A stretch of DNA of 64,000 nt from Acidimicrobiia bacterium (GCA_041676705.1 JBAYRL010000003.1:248001-312000); one strand, 5' to 3'. Numbered from the stretch's first letter, positions 1-9,398 are shown. Program-made: numbers and translations. The notes: generated by a model not told the origin, from the letters alone.

Positions 1-768
1 TGGGACGTCCCCAAACACAAGGGCATAACTTACTTCGTATTGCCCATGAAACAGGCCGGGGTTGAAGTTCGGCCACTACGGCAAATGAACTACCACGACT
101 CCTTCAATGAGGTCTTTCTCACCGACGCTCGCATCCCCAAAGATTGGGTGGTGGGCACGGTTAATGAAGGTTGGGCAGCCGCGTTAGCAACATTGGCGCA
201 TGAGCGCCGCTTCGCGGTTCTAGGGCGCGGAAATTTTCGAGGGGTAGATCCGGGCCGAGTTTTAGAAGAGGCAATGGCCGAGGCCGCAGAGTCAGCGAAG
301 GTTTATTCCTGGTACCCACAACGAGCCGGGCGGGCCGACTTGGCAATCAGCCATGCTCAAGATTCTGGGCGAGCTCAAGATCCGATCATCCGACAAGAGC
401 TGGCTCGCCTTATTGCTATGAATCGCGCGGCGGGTTGGACCGCCGACCGTGCCCAGGCGGCTCGTGCTCTTGGGCGTCCACCAGGGCCTGAAGGCTCTAT
501 TGGCAAGCTGGCACTTAGCCAGGTAGCGCGCCAAGCAGCCAAAGTTCACGGGATGATCGCTGGCACAGGTGGGCTTTTGGCTGGCACCGACTCTCGGGCC
601 CCATTAGATGGAATTTTGGCCGAGATTTTAATTTCAGTACCAGCCCAATCAATAGCGGGTGGTACCGATGAAATTCAGCGAAATATCTTAGGGGAACGTG
701 CCCTTGGGCTCCCCCGCGAACCCAACCCCTTCGCCGACGTGCCCTACCGCGAAGCCAGGAATTACTGA
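1..768 (+). CDS. acyl-CoA dehydrogenase, C-terminal part (5' end outside window)
   Basis: The reading frame is open from base 1, so the true start lies upstream of the window. The visible residues cover the middle beta-domain (PLRQMNYHDSFNEVFLTDARIP, the usual flavin-contacting segment split here as PLRQM and NEVFLTDARIP) and the C-terminal helical domain, ending with GGTDEIQRNILGERALGLPR, the standard family terminus. It would oxidise an acyl-CoA to the enoyl-CoA with FAD, passing electrons to ETF. It closely resembles the protein at 36235-37344. The substrate cannot be told. The stop codon abuts a broken nucleotidyltransferase gene on the other strand. Confidence 0.9.
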   Translation, partial: WDVPKHKGITYFVLPMKQAGVEVRPLRQMNYHDSFNEVFLTDARIPKDWVVGTVNEGWAAALATLAHERRFAVLGRGNFRGVDPGRVLEEAMAEAAESAKVYSWYPQRAGRADLAISHAQDSGRAQDPIIRQELARLIAMNRAAGWTADRAQAARALGRPPGPEGSIGKLALSQVARQAAKVHGMIAGTGGLLAGTDSRAPLDGILAEILISVPAQSIAGGTDEIQRNILGERALGLPREPNPFADVPYREARNY

Positions 769-769
769 A

Positions 770-918
770 GCGATATCGCTAGCTGAGTTATCTTCACCAC
801 GCGCCACCGAGCCGAATAGCGAAATCGACACGCCACCATGTTTCAAAACAGCATCTTTGATCTCAGATAGGTGACGGTCCACTTTCTCTCTCAAAGCAGT
901 CGAAGCCGCAGTTGCCAT
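770..918 (-). pseudogene. truncated MNT-type nucleotidyltransferase remnant
   Basis: Reading from an ATG at 918, the translation begins MATAASTALREKVDRHL and reaches SLFGSVARGEDNSASDI. This is the start of a minimal nucleotidyltransferase (MNT, KNTase-like) domain with its GS motif. The next catalytic element, the second Asp of the DxD pair, is missing: after SDI the frame reads into the antisense of the acyl-CoA dehydrogenase end. Only about 49 residues of a normally 95-150 residue protein remain, and no HEPN partner is nearby. It looks like a toxin-antitoxin gene cut off by a deletion or rearrangement. It could be a very short expressed protein, but it would lack the active site. Confidence 0.6.
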
Positions 919-982
919 ACCTATAAGCATAGCACTGCGTAGGTTGCCGTTAAGATGCAAGGCAGTTCGCAAGGGGGAACAC

Positions 983-3900
983 ATGCAGCGTTTGCTAATC
1001 GCCAATCGAGGCGAAATTGCTGTTCGAATTGCTCAAAGCGCCGCCGATCTAGGCATCACCACTATTGCTCTGGCCTCTGAAGATGAGGCTCATGCCTGGC
1101 ATGTGTCGCAGTGCGACGAATCGGTAACGCTTGCCGAAACTGGCCCTCGTGCCTACCTCAACATCGACGCCGTAATTGGTGCCGCTCGCAAAATGAACTG
1201 CGACGCAATACATCCTGGTTACGGTTTCCTGAGTGAAAGTGCGGCCTTTGCACTCGCTTGCGCTGCGGCAGGGCTCACCTTCATAGGTCCAAACCCGCAG
1301 GCGCTAGCCGCTTTTGGGAACAAGGCAGCAGCACGCACAATGGCAGCCGAAGCTGGCATACCGGTGCTACGTGGCACCAACGGCCCTACCTCGCTTGGCG
1401 AAGCTCAAGACTTTCTGGCTGCATTGCAATCGACCTCCGAATTGTCGAGCAACATCGGCCCTGCAAACCGTGTCAACCAAGCAGGGTCTGGCGATCCGGC
1501 GGTAATGATAAAGGCCATCGCCGGAGGTGGAGGCCGAGGAATGCGAATCGCGCGCAACAGCGCTGAGCTAGAAAGAGCCTTCACCGCCTGTACACGCCAA
1601 GCCGTAGCTGCCTTTGGAAACGGACAGCTATATGTTGAAGAGTTTTTGCCCGAGGCGCGCCACGTCGAGGTGCAAATCGTTGGTGATGGCCACGAAGTTC
1701 TCCACTTGTGGGATCGTGAATGTAGCTTGCAGCGTCACCGCCAGAAGCTGGTTGAAGTTGCGCCAGCCTTCATGATTAACGAAGAAATTCGCCAGCAACT
1801 GTTCGAGTATGCTGTCACTTTAGGGCAGCTGACCAGCTATAACAGCCTCGGAACCGTCGAATTCTTGGTAGCCGAGCAAACCGCTATTTACATTGAGTCT
1901 AACCCTCGACTACAGGTTGAACATACGGTTACCGAAGAGGTAACCGGCCTAGACCTTGTGGCGCTGCAACTACAGATTGCACAAGGCAAGACGCTAGCAG
2001 AATTGGGTCTGTCTTCGGCGGCAATTTCACCGCCTAAAGGAATTGCCATTCAGGTTCGCATCAACGCCGAGACTATGGAAACCAACGGTTCAGTGGCACC
2101 CGCAGTTGGAACACTTCACGATTTTGAGCCCCCTACCGGGCGTGGCATTCGCATGGACACCGGTTTCCGAAGTGGACACCACACTAACCCCCGCTTCGAT
2201 TCGTTATTGGCAAAACTAATTGTGACTTCACCTGGAACTTGGTCCACCGCATTAGCGAAAACTCGAGGTGCGCTTGATCAAACCAATATCGAGGGGGTTG
2301 AAACCAACCAGTCGTTTCTATTGGAGCTCTTAGCACGCCCCGAAGTGGAGGCAGCCAAGTTTCATACCACCTTCATTGATGAGCACTTAGACGAGCTCTT
2401 GGATTCAAACAACGAAACCGTGGGCGTGGAAGCATCGCCTTCGCTTAACAAAGCGCTTTTAGCGTCACCGGCCCAGCAAAGAAACACCTCGACCTCAACA
2501 TCGACCGACGCCGCAACTCCCAAAAACCAAAAACAACCAGCATTCGCAACAATATCAGCACCTCCAAACGGTAACCACACCATTACTGCTCACACCGATG
2601 GCACCGTCGTTGAAGTTCTAGTCAAGAGCGGTGACACAGTTAACCATGGTGATGAGCTACTCATTATCGAAGCCATGAAAATGGAACATCTGGTCTTAGC
2701 TGATTCCGCCGGAGTCGCCACCCAGGTCTTAACGCAGGTGGGCGATACGGTTGCCAAAGGTCAGCCCATTATTGTCTTGGAACCAGCTGATCTTGTTGCC
2801 AATAATACGCCCCAAGAAACCGAAATCTTCGATCTCGATGAAATTCGCCGTGATCTAGGTGAAGTTCTAGACCGTCGCCGTTATACCCTCGACGCCAACC
2901 GCCCCGAAGCAGTGACACGTCGGCATGCCAAGGGCCATCGCACGGTTCGAGAGAATCTTGACGATCTTTGCGATTCTGGCACTTTCACCGAATGGGGTGC
3001 CTTCACCGTGGCCGCCAGGCGGCGCCGCAACTCCATCGAAGAGTTGATTACCCAAACCCCAGCCGACGGGTTCGTGATGGGAACGGCGCATGTCAATGGC
3101 CACCTGTTTTCTGTGGAACAAAGCCGAATAGCAGTTATGGGCTATGACTACACCGTGTTGGCAGGCACTCAAGGCGCCAATAACCATTTCAAACTTGACC
3201 GCATTGCCGAATTGGCCTTGCGGTGGCGTCTACCCACCGTGATTTTTGCTGAAGGGGGCGGCGGCCGACCGGGAGACACGGAAGGGGGCGGCTTTATCCG
3301 AGGTTTTGAGTACTGGGGCAAGCTAAGCGGGGCGGTGCCACTGGTTGGCATAGTTTCGGGTAATTGTTTTGCCGGAAACGCCGCGCTGTTGGGCTGTTGC
3401 GACGTTATCATCGCCACCAAATCCACCAGCCTTGGCATGGGCGGTCCGGTCATGGTTGAAGGTGGTGGTCTGGGCACTTTTCGAGCTGAAGAAATCGGTC
3501 CCATCGAGGTGATGCAACAAAACGGTGTGATCGATGTGTTGGTAGAAGATGAAACCGAGGCAGTGGCGATCGCTAAGCAATACCTGAGTTATTTTCAGGG
3601 GTCCACTGAAAACTGGGAATGCGCTGACCAGCGCTTATTGCGCCGTGCCATTCCCGAAAATCGGGTTCGGGCCTACGACATCCGCTCACTTATAGAAACC
3701 ATGGCCGACACCGATTCGGTTCTTGAACTTCGCCCTAATTTCGGTTTAGCAATGATCACCGCATTCGCCCGAATCGAAGGCCACCCCGTGGGTATTATGG
3801 CCAACAACCCAATGCACCTGGGCGGTGCCATCGACTCTGATGCCGCCGACAAAGCCGCCCGCTTTATGCAGCTGTGCGAGGCTTATGACATTCCAATCGT

Positions 3901-4387
3901 TTCACTTTCAGACACCCCCGGGAACATGGTGGGCCCCGAAGCAGAAACTACGGGACTAATTCGCCACTGCTCACGAATGTTCGTAATCGGGGCGAATCTC
4001 AGCGTTCCATTACTGGCGGTGATTCTGCGAAAAAGCTACGGACTTGGCGCCATTGCCATGACTGGTGGCAGCTATCAGGCCTCAATGTTCACAATTTCGT
4101 GGCCAACCGGAGAGTTCGGCGGCATGGGGTTAGAGGGAGCAGTGCAGCTCGGGTATCGCAACGAACTGGCCGCCATTGAAAACCCCGATGAACGCCAAGC
4201 CACTTACGAATCGATGGTGGCAGCCGCCTATGAGCGAGGCAAAGCCCTGGCACAGGGTCTAACGCCTGCGCTTGACGATGTGATCGACCCAGCCGACACT
4301 CGTCGGTGGATTAGCAATGCCTTGGCCGCACTACCGCCGCGACCCGTCAGAACCGACAAGAAATTACCCTGGATCGACGCCTGGTAG
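983..4387 (+). CDS. single-chain acyl-CoA carboxylase (biotin carboxylase - BCCP - carboxyltransferase)
   Basis: The protein joins all three activities of a biotin-dependent acyl-CoA carboxylase in 1134 residues. Residues 1-450 are biotin carboxylase, starting QRLLIANRGEIAVRIAQ, with the glycine-rich ATP-grasp loop KAIAGGGGRGMRI near 180. A Ser/Thr/Pro-rich linker follows. The biotinyl domain has the EAMKMEH motif with the biotin-accepting Lys at about residue 566. The rest is a PccB/AccD-like carboxyltransferase with GGGGRPGD and GNCFAGNAAL stretches. The ATG at 983 is chosen because AAGGGGGAAC precedes it; an in-frame start at 944 has no such site. The order matches the single-chain long-chain acyl-CoA carboxylases of mycobacteria. 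Whether the substrate is acetyl-, propionyl- or long-chain acyl-CoA is not shown. Confidence 0.9.
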   Translation: MQRLLIANRGEIAVRIAQSAADLGITTIALASEDEAHAWHVSQCDESVTLAETGPRAYLNIDAVIGAARKMNCDAIHPGYGFLSESAAFALACAAAGLTFIGPNPQALAAFGNKAAARTMAAEAGIPVLRGTNGPTSLGEAQDFLAALQSTSELSSNIGPANRVNQAGSGDPAVMIKAIAGGGGRGMRIARNSAELERAFTACTRQAVAAFGNGQLYVEEFLPEARHVEVQIVGDGHEVLHLWDRECSLQRHRQKLVEVAPAFMINEEIRQQLFEYAVTLGQLTSYNSLGTVEFLVAEQTAIYIESNPRLQVEHTVTEEVTGLDLVALQLQIAQGKTLAELGLSSAAISPPKGIAIQVRINAETMETNGSVAPAVGTLHDFEPPTGRGIRMDTGFRSGHHTNPRFDSLLAKLIVTSPGTWSTALAKTRGALDQTNIEGVETNQSFLLELLARPEVEAAKFHTTFIDEHLDELLDSNNETVGVEASPSLNKALLASPAQQRNTSTSTSTDAATPKNQKQPAFATISAPPNGNHTITAHTDGTVVEVLVKSGDTVNHGDELLIIEAMKMEHLVLADSAGVATQVLTQVGDTVAKGQPIIVLEPADLVANNTPQETEIFDLDEIRRDLGEVLDRRRYTLDANRPEAVTRRHAKGHRTVRENLDDLCDSGTFTEWGAFTVAARRRRNSIEELITQTPADGFVMGTAHVNGHLFSVEQSRIAVMGYDYTVLAGTQGANNHFKLDRIAELALRWRLPTVIFAEGGGGRPGDTEGGGFIRGFEYWGKLSGAVPLVGIVSGNCFAGNAALLGCCDVIIATKSTSLGMGGPVMVEGGGLGTFRAEEIGPIEVMQQNGVIDVLVEDETEAVAIAKQYLSYFQGSTENWECADQRLLRRAIPENRVRAYDIRSLIETMADTDSVLELRPNFGLAMITAFARIEGHPVGIMANNPMHLGGAIDSDAADKAARFMQLCEAYDIPIVSLSDTPGNMVGPEAETTGLIRHCSRMFVIGANLSVPLLAVILRKSYGLGAIAMTGGSYQASMFTISWPTGEFGGMGLEGAVQLGYRNELAAIENPDERQATYESMVAAAYERGKALAQGLTPALDDVIDPADTRRWISNALAALPPRPVRTDKKLPWIDAW

Positions 4388-4406
4388 GCACAGCGTTCAA
4401 AGATAG

Positions 4407-5006
4407 CTAGTGAACTGGCTCCGTCGCGGTAACTGGTGCCACCGCTGCCGGTTGGCCGGGGTGAGCATGTCCGTGGACATGTTCGTGTTCGTGAGAATGT
4501 TCGTGCGCACCAGCGCCATGGGCGTGGTGATGATCGTCCTCACCGTGGCTGTGAGGACGGCCAAAGGCGTGTTCCACGGCGTGATGAGCCAAGCTCATTT
4601 CTTCCCATTCGGCTTCGTCGTATCGAAGCATGGCACCCGAGAAAAGTTCGTGTTCTTCCAGTTCAATATGTGATTCGAGGGAGTAGTAAACCTTGCGGTC
4701 GAACACGCCGTGGTCGAGAACCTCGAACAATTCGGCGTGTTCGGCCTCAAGTTGTGCCCGCACATCGTCGTCGAGCCCACCTAGGGCCGACAAGATTGGA
4801 TAAAGCCCCACCTCTTCTTTGGCATCATGCACCTCCAACAAGGCGTACAGCTCTTTGGCCACACCTTCGGGTGCACTACGACCTTCCTGGTGTGCTTCGG
4901 TAAGTTGCCAGGCCAAGGCCAGAATCTCCACGTGCTCTGCGGTCAACTCCGCAATTGGTGCAAAGTTTCGACAACCGCAATGATCACACACGTCAGTACT
5001 CCTCAC
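4407..5006 (-). CDS. hemerythrin-domain protein with His-rich tail
   Basis: Residues about 20-135 form a hemerythrin/HHE four-helix protein with repeated His and Glu ligands (AEHVEILALA, EVHDAKEEVGLYP, EAEHAELFEVLDHG, SHIELEEHELF). Such domains bind a di-iron centre that handles oxygen, NO or iron stress. Two features are unusual. The N-terminus starts MRSTDVCDHCGCR, a small Cys cluster that could bind a metal. The last 45 residues are very rich in His (HSHGEDDHHHAHGAGAHEHS and more), which suggests metal storage or delivery. It converges with the carboxylase gene, with only 19 bases between the stops. Confidence 0.8.
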   Translation of the reverse strand: MRSTDVCDHCGCRNFAPIAELTAEHVEILALAWQLTEAHQEGRSAPEGVAKELYALLEVHDAKEEVGLYPILSALGGLDDDVRAQLEAEHAELFEVLDHGVFDRKVYYSLESHIELEEHELFSGAMLRYDEAEWEEMSLAHHAVEHAFGRPHSHGEDDHHHAHGAGAHEHSHEHEHVHGHAHPGQPAAVAPVTATEPVH

Positions 5007-5187
5007 GCCAAACTGTCGAGTCAGCGGCTTTTACACGCCCCGACCTAGCCTTGACAGATAATTCTAGCTATTCGTAGAAATAATATCTAGAGGTCTTTAG
5101 TCCCAACTGAAGAAAAAAACCTGTGCCGACTTTACGTAGGTCACATTAGGGTTAGTAGAAATGCCACTAGATAATACGGAGGCAGCA

Positions 5188-6516
5188 ATGGCAGCCGTAG
5201 AGCATGCTGATGCCACATCGAATGGCGATCAGGACCCCACCTCGTCGGGCCCAACCGCCACGGTAGCAGAGCTAATAGAGCCGCTTGTTCACAGCCTTTT
5301 GGGCGAGATCACGGTAGAGCTTGTCTTTTGGGATGGCTCATCAATCGGTGCACCAAACCCCGCTGGCCGCATTTTTGTACGTTCTCAAAATGCACTACAG
5401 CGCATCGTTTGGGCGCCTGACGAACTTGGTTTGGGGCGGGCCTATGTCGCCGGTGAAATCGATTTTAAGGGTGATATTTTTGCGCTAATCAAGGCGTTAC
5501 GACCCGCGGGCCGAGCTATCCATAAAGGACTGCGCGCCTTACCTGCGGTGCTCACTGCCGCCCAGAAGCTAGATCTTTTCCACCTGCCGCCGGAGGCCCC
5601 GCAAACTGAAGCGCGGGTTAAAGGCTGGCGTCACTCCAAACGACGCGACGCTTCGGACATCAGCCATCATTACGATGTCGGCAATGATTTCTACAGGCTA
5701 ATTCTTGGGCCCTCACTGACTTACTCCTGTGCTCGCTTTGCTGAGCCTGGGATGACGCTGGCCGAAGCTCAAGCTTCCAAACACGAGCTAACTTGTCGCA
5801 AACTTGGTTTGCATGAAAAACCGGATCAACGGCTTTTAGATGTCGGCTGTGGCTGGGGTTCGATGGCGATGCACGCCGCACTGGAACATCAGGCGAACGT
5901 GGTAGGCGTTACTATCAGCCAGGAACAGGCCGAACTCGCACAACAGCGAGTTGCCGAAGCTGGCCTTTCCGAGCGCGTGGAAATTCGCTTGCAAGATTAC
6001 CGCGACCTGCGTGGTGAAACGTTCGACGCTATCTCATCCATTGGCATGTTTGAACATGTGGGCAAGGTCCACATGGCCAAATATTTCCGCATTCTAAACG
6101 ATCTTCTACGGCCGACCGGTCGCCTTTTGAACCATGCCATCTCTAGCGTCGGTGGTTCAAAGCTGGGTAACCGCAGCTTCATTTACCGTTACGTGTTCCC
6201 CGACGGTGAATTGATCGACGTGGGCAACGTCGTTCAAGCCATGGAATCTAGCGGCTTTGAAGTTCGCGACGTCGAGAGCTTACGAGAACATTACGCTGAA
6301 ACCCTGAGGCATTGGGTGGCAAATCTAGAGTTACACCGCGGTGAGGTAACGCGCTTGGTGGGCGAGGAACGTACCAGGGTCTGGCACCTGTATATGGCGG
6401 CCTCGGCAGTCGGCTTTGAAGACGGAGGCCTCGGGGTGCACCAGGTCCTTGGAGTGAAACCCAGTTCTGAAGGTGAAAGCGGTATGGCTCGCACTCGACA
6501 CGATTTTGCTAGTTGA
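5188..6516 (+). CDS. cyclopropane-fatty-acyl-phospholipid synthase family methyltransferase
   Basis: This is a SAM-dependent enzyme that adds a methylene or methyl group to unsaturated acyl chains of membrane lipids. The N-terminal 130 residues are the lipid-binding part; the Rossmann methyltransferase follows with LLDVGCGWGSMAMHAA near residue 217. The conserved DISHHYDVGNDFYRL and SIGMFEHVGKVHMAKYF blocks are typical of Cfa/CmaA. The ATG at 5188 is chosen because GGAGG lies five bases before it. An in-frame ATG at 5161 exists but has a poorer site. Length (442 residues) is normal for the Cfa branch. Confidence 0.88.
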   Translation: MAAVEHADATSNGDQDPTSSGPTATVAELIEPLVHSLLGEITVELVFWDGSSIGAPNPAGRIFVRSQNALQRIVWAPDELGLGRAYVAGEIDFKGDIFALIKALRPAGRAIHKGLRALPAVLTAAQKLDLFHLPPEAPQTEARVKGWRHSKRRDASDISHHYDVGNDFYRLILGPSLTYSCARFAEPGMTLAEAQASKHELTCRKLGLHEKPDQRLLDVGCGWGSMAMHAALEHQANVVGVTISQEQAELAQQRVAEAGLSERVEIRLQDYRDLRGETFDAISSIGMFEHVGKVHMAKYFRILNDLLRPTGRLLNHAISSVGGSKLGNRSFIYRYVFPDGELIDVGNVVQAMESSGFEVRDVESLREHYAETLRHWVANLELHRGEVTRLVGEERTRVWHLYMAASAVGFEDGGLGVHQVLGVKPSSEGESGMARTRHDFAS

Positions 6517-6581
6517 GGAGTGCCACGTTCCAGCAACGCAGAATCGCTGAGGCGCAAGCATCACAAAATCAAAAATCGAAG

Positions 6582-7136
6582 TTAAACCAGAACTTGTGCG
6601 CTTACTTTGGCTTCGTGGTGCAATAACCACGATTTGGTGTCAAGACCGCCGCCGAAGCCGGTGAGTTTCCCATTCGCACCGACCACACGGTGACACGGCA
6701 CGATAATACTGATGGGGTTACGACCATTGGCACCCCCAACCGCACGCGACTTTTTGATGTCGCCCAGCGCCCGAGCCTGGTCACCATAGGAAATGGTTTC
6801 GCCGTAGGGAATTGTACGCAGCACTTGCCACGCGGCCAGCTGAAATTCCGTTCCTACCGGGTCGAGCGGAATTGAAAAGCTTTGCCGCTCCCCAACAAAG
6901 TATTCCTCCAACTCGGTTTTGGCTTGCTCTAAGATCGCGGTTGCGGCAGCTTTATCGCCAATGTCTTTGGGGCCACTAAGCCGTTGCAGCTCGGGGTACT
7001 CACCGGGCCACATCAATGCCCGCAACCCCGTAGCGCTAGCAGCCAACCACAACTCACCCACCGGCGACGACATTGTGCTTACACAAATTTCGGTGGTATC
7101 ACCCAGGTTCGCCAACTGTTTCATGTGCTCTGGCAT
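6582..7136 (-). CDS. ogt: methylated-DNA--protein-cysteine methyltransferase
   Basis: This suicide DNA-repair enzyme transfers the alkyl group of O6-alkylguanine to its own cysteine. The active-site motif IIVPCHRVVG is intact with Cys148, and the helix-turn-helix segment AAWQVLRTIPYGETISYGDQ precedes it. The C-terminal LTGFGGGLDTKSWLLHHE block is standard. At 184 residues it is of the Ogt type without an Ada regulatory domain. GGAGG lies just before the ATG at 7136. Confidence 0.93.
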   Translation of the reverse strand: MPEHMKQLANLGDTTEICVSTMSSPVGELWLAASATGLRALMWPGEYPELQRLSGPKDIGDKAAATAILEQAKTELEEYFVGERQSFSIPLDPVGTEFQLAAWQVLRTIPYGETISYGDQARALGDIKKSRAVGGANGRNPISIIVPCHRVVGANGKLTGFGGGLDTKSWLLHHEAKVSAQVLV

Positions 7137-7198
7137 CGAGCCTCCCTAATGCATCTACCCATTAACCTACCGCACGTATCAGACGGCACCGACGATGG

Positions 7199-7681
7199 CT
7201 ACGGGCTCGGTTCGTCAATTAGTCGGGCGATAGCGGCACCAAGCGCCAGATCATCTAGGTGTCCAAAACCATTTAGCCGTAAACGCCCAGCTCTATCGAT
7301 TAAAAGAAGGCTTGGTGTACCTGCCAACGCGTAGCTTTGCATGGTGGCGGGCATCCCTTCGGGATCGGAGTGTGTATCAACCCCAACCGGAAAATTAATG
7401 CGGTACTCATACAGAAATGCTTCTAACGACACCGGGGCCATGGCAGCATGGTGTTCAAAGACTGTGTGCAGCCCCAACACGGTTACTTCGTTGCTAAAAG
7501 TGGTGGCAATCCGTTGGGCCTGGGGCAAACCGTAAGCCACACAACCGGGACACAGCATTTGGAACGCTTCTATCACCACGACCTGGCCACGAAGCTCATC
7601 TAAGGTGATCGGAGCGGCCGCATTAAACCACTTATCCACCTGCAGCGGCGGTGCTATTTCAGCTCGACTAACCGGAATCAC
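7199..7681 (-). CDS. redoxin / TlpA-like thiol oxidoreductase
   Basis: A 160-residue thioredoxin-fold protein with the redox pair CPGC at Cys44 and Cys47, inside EAFQMLCPGCVAYGLP. A cis-Pro segment, LAGTPSLLLIDRAGRLR, lies near residue 125. There is no signal peptide, so it should act in the cytoplasm. It starts with GTG. It follows ogt on the same strand, but a 62-base gap leaves co-transcription open. It is probably a thiol-disulfide reductase or atypical peroxiredoxin; the partner is unknown. Confidence 0.75.
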   Translation of the reverse strand: MIPVSRAEIAPPLQVDKWFNAAAPITLDELRGQVVVIEAFQMLCPGCVAYGLPQAQRIATTFSNEVTVLGLHTVFEHHAAMAPVSLEAFLYEYRINFPVGVDTHSDPEGMPATMQSYALAGTPSLLLIDRAGRLRLNGFGHLDDLALGAAIARLIDEPSP

Positions 7682-7762
7682 ACCCCAATCCTACCGTTTC
7701 CAGGAAGAACTATTTCGTAATCTGGTGTCGTCCCAACCTCCTATGTAACGGTCTCTATAGGT

Positions 7763-8221
7763 ATGAGCCAGTTTCAAGAGACAGAGTTTGATGACTTTGT
7801 CGAAGCCCACGAGGCAAGCCTTCGCGCTGCTCTGGTTTCGTTATACGGCCCAGAAGACGGTCGTGATGCAACGGCAGAAGGCCTCGCTTGGGCGTGGGAG
7901 AACTGGCATCGGGTCCGTTCGATGCGCAGCCCGAGAGGGTACGTGTTCCGGGTGGCTCAATCAAAAAGCCGGCAGAAGCGCCAAGGCCTTATGCCTTATG
8001 TCGATCGGGTGGGTCGGATTCCGGAGTTTGAACCTGAGCTCGCCGCTGGCTTGTCACAGTTGAGTGAGTCACAACGCATTGCAGTGGTCTTAGTTTACGG
8101 TTGTGACTGGACGTATGACGAGGTAGCAGAAGCTTTAAATATCTCAAAAAGCTCTGTTGGAACACATCTCAAACGTGGCCTGAATGGTCTCCGACGCCAT
8201 TTGGAGGTGGACCATGCTTAG
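7763..8221 (+). CDS. ECF-type RNA polymerase sigma factor
   Basis: A short (152-residue) sigma-70-family protein. The C-terminal region 4 is clear: LSESQRIAVVLVYGCDWTYD, then EVAEALNISKSSVGTHLKRG as the DNA-binding helix-turn-helix. Region 2 is weaker (DATAEGLAWAWENWHRV, SPRGYVFRVAQSKSRQKR). The stop overlaps the start of the next gene by eight bases, so the pair is translationally coupled. The partner has one membrane span and is therefore the likely anti-sigma or signal sensor. A GAAC and a CGTC spaced 18 bases apart at 7707-7732 could be an autoregulated promoter, but this is weak. Confidence 0.78.
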   Translation: MSQFQETEFDDFVEAHEASLRAALVSLYGPEDGRDATAEGLAWAWENWHRVRSMRSPRGYVFRVAQSKSRQKRQGLMPYVDRVGRIPEFEPELAAGLSQLSESQRIAVVLVYGCDWTYDEVAEALNISKSSVGTHLKRGLNGLRRHLEVDHA

Positions 8222-9398
8222 CATCGAAGAACAGATAAAAGCGTGGGTCGATTATAACGGGGAAGGCTCAAGACCGATTACTGCCACCGAGGCGCGAGAA
8301 CGAGCCGCCGCTACGAGAGCAGTGGATTTAACCGCCTCGAAAGCCGGACTCCTAAAGCTCCAAGCTCTCGTCGCCGCAGCCGTGATTCTGGTGGTGGTCG
8401 CAGCAGCGGCCCTCGTCTACGTCAACCAAAAAGACGGCCACGATCTAGTCGCCTCGAGTCCCGTTGATCTAAACATTTTCCGAGCTGTCAATTGGACCCA
8501 AGCTGCCGATATAGCCCCGATCGACTATGTCGACTTCCACTTTGGCTTCGAATCGGGCCAGTTAACCACTGAGAACCTAACCATTGCCCTTCAATTGGCC
8601 ATGCGTGGATCGCTTGATGGCGAAGCATCTACCGAAGGGACTGACCCAAATCTATGGTTGAGCGAATTTGGTATCGACCCCCTCGATATAACTGCCGCAA
8701 TTCGGTGGGGTTTCCCACCTGAGGAGACTTGGGTACTTAGCGGAGATTTCAGTGCCGAAAATCTTGACGCCACAATTCATAACAACACCGATTGGGTAGA
8801 CCTGCTTGAAACTGCCGAACACCGCGGCGTCACCTACTACTCGTGGGGAGAAGATTTCGCTCAGTACGACCGACCCTCAATTCTTGGTTCCTTTGGTCAT
8901 CGTGTGGCCCTAGTAGATGGTCTGTTCGTGGCCACCCGTTCAACCGAATCACTAAAAGGGACCATCGACCAAATACTCGACGCACCGACCGAGAGCGACA
9001 GCCTCGATCAGGCACGTGAAGTTCTCAACCACCTACGACAACACAGTCGCTGGTCTGCGGCCATTACTCTCAATGAGGCTCCCGGCGAAGCTGACACCTA
9101 TCCAGCCATCGCGCTAGCACCTCTCAACTGGTGGGAAGCTCAAGTAAGTGCAGCTCATATAGTCATCGTCAGCGCCACCGAGACTCAAGCAATAGAACTA
9201 AAAGAGCAGCTTGAGGCCAAGTTAACGGACCTTGAAGACAATGCTTCAAAACTATCCAACAACGAATGGAGCGTTGACCAAGCTCGCAATTCTCGAGTGA
9301 TCAGCCTACGCATCGATTTCGATGACTCGATGAACAGTCTTCAACGTTCCGAACTAATGACCAATCTCCTTGTGGCGCTAGACCCAAACTCTGGTTAG
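8214..9398 (+). CDS. single-pass membrane protein, putative sigma-factor partner
   Basis: The protein has 394 residues from the ATG at 8214, which has GGAGG seven bases upstream and overlaps the sigma gene's stop. About 50 cytoplasmic residues are followed by one membrane span (LQALVAAAVILVVVAAAALV) and a large outside domain of about 320 residues. I recognise no family in the outside domain and it has no Cys cluster. Its position behind an ECF sigma gene, and the short cytoplasmic N-terminus, suggest an anti-sigma or a sigma-controlled sensor. No classic zinc anti-sigma motif (HxxxCxxC) is seen, so the role is inferred from context only. Confidence 0.6.
   Translation: MLSIEEQIKAWVDYNGEGSRPITATEARERAAATRAVDLTASKAGLLKLQALVAAAVILVVVAAAALVYVNQKDGHDLVASSPVDLNIFRAVNWTQAADIAPIDYVDFHFGFESGQLTTENLTIALQLAMRGSLDGEASTEGTDPNLWLSEFGIDPLDITAAIRWGFPPEETWVLSGDFSAENLDATIHNNTDWVDLLETAEHRGVTYYSWGEDFAQYDRPSILGSFGHRVALVDGLFVATRSTESLKGTIDQILDAPTESDSLDQAREVLNHLRQHSRWSAAITLNEAPGEADTYPAIALAPLNWWEAQVSAAHIVIVSATETQAIELKEQLEAKLTDLEDNASKLSNNEWSVDQARNSRVISLRIDFDDSMNSLQRSELMTNLLVALDPNSG

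Noticed and set aside
7707..7732. GAAC/CGTC pair as a sigma-autoregulated promoter
   Set aside because: The spacing (18) and short motifs are within chance; mentioned only in the gene entry.
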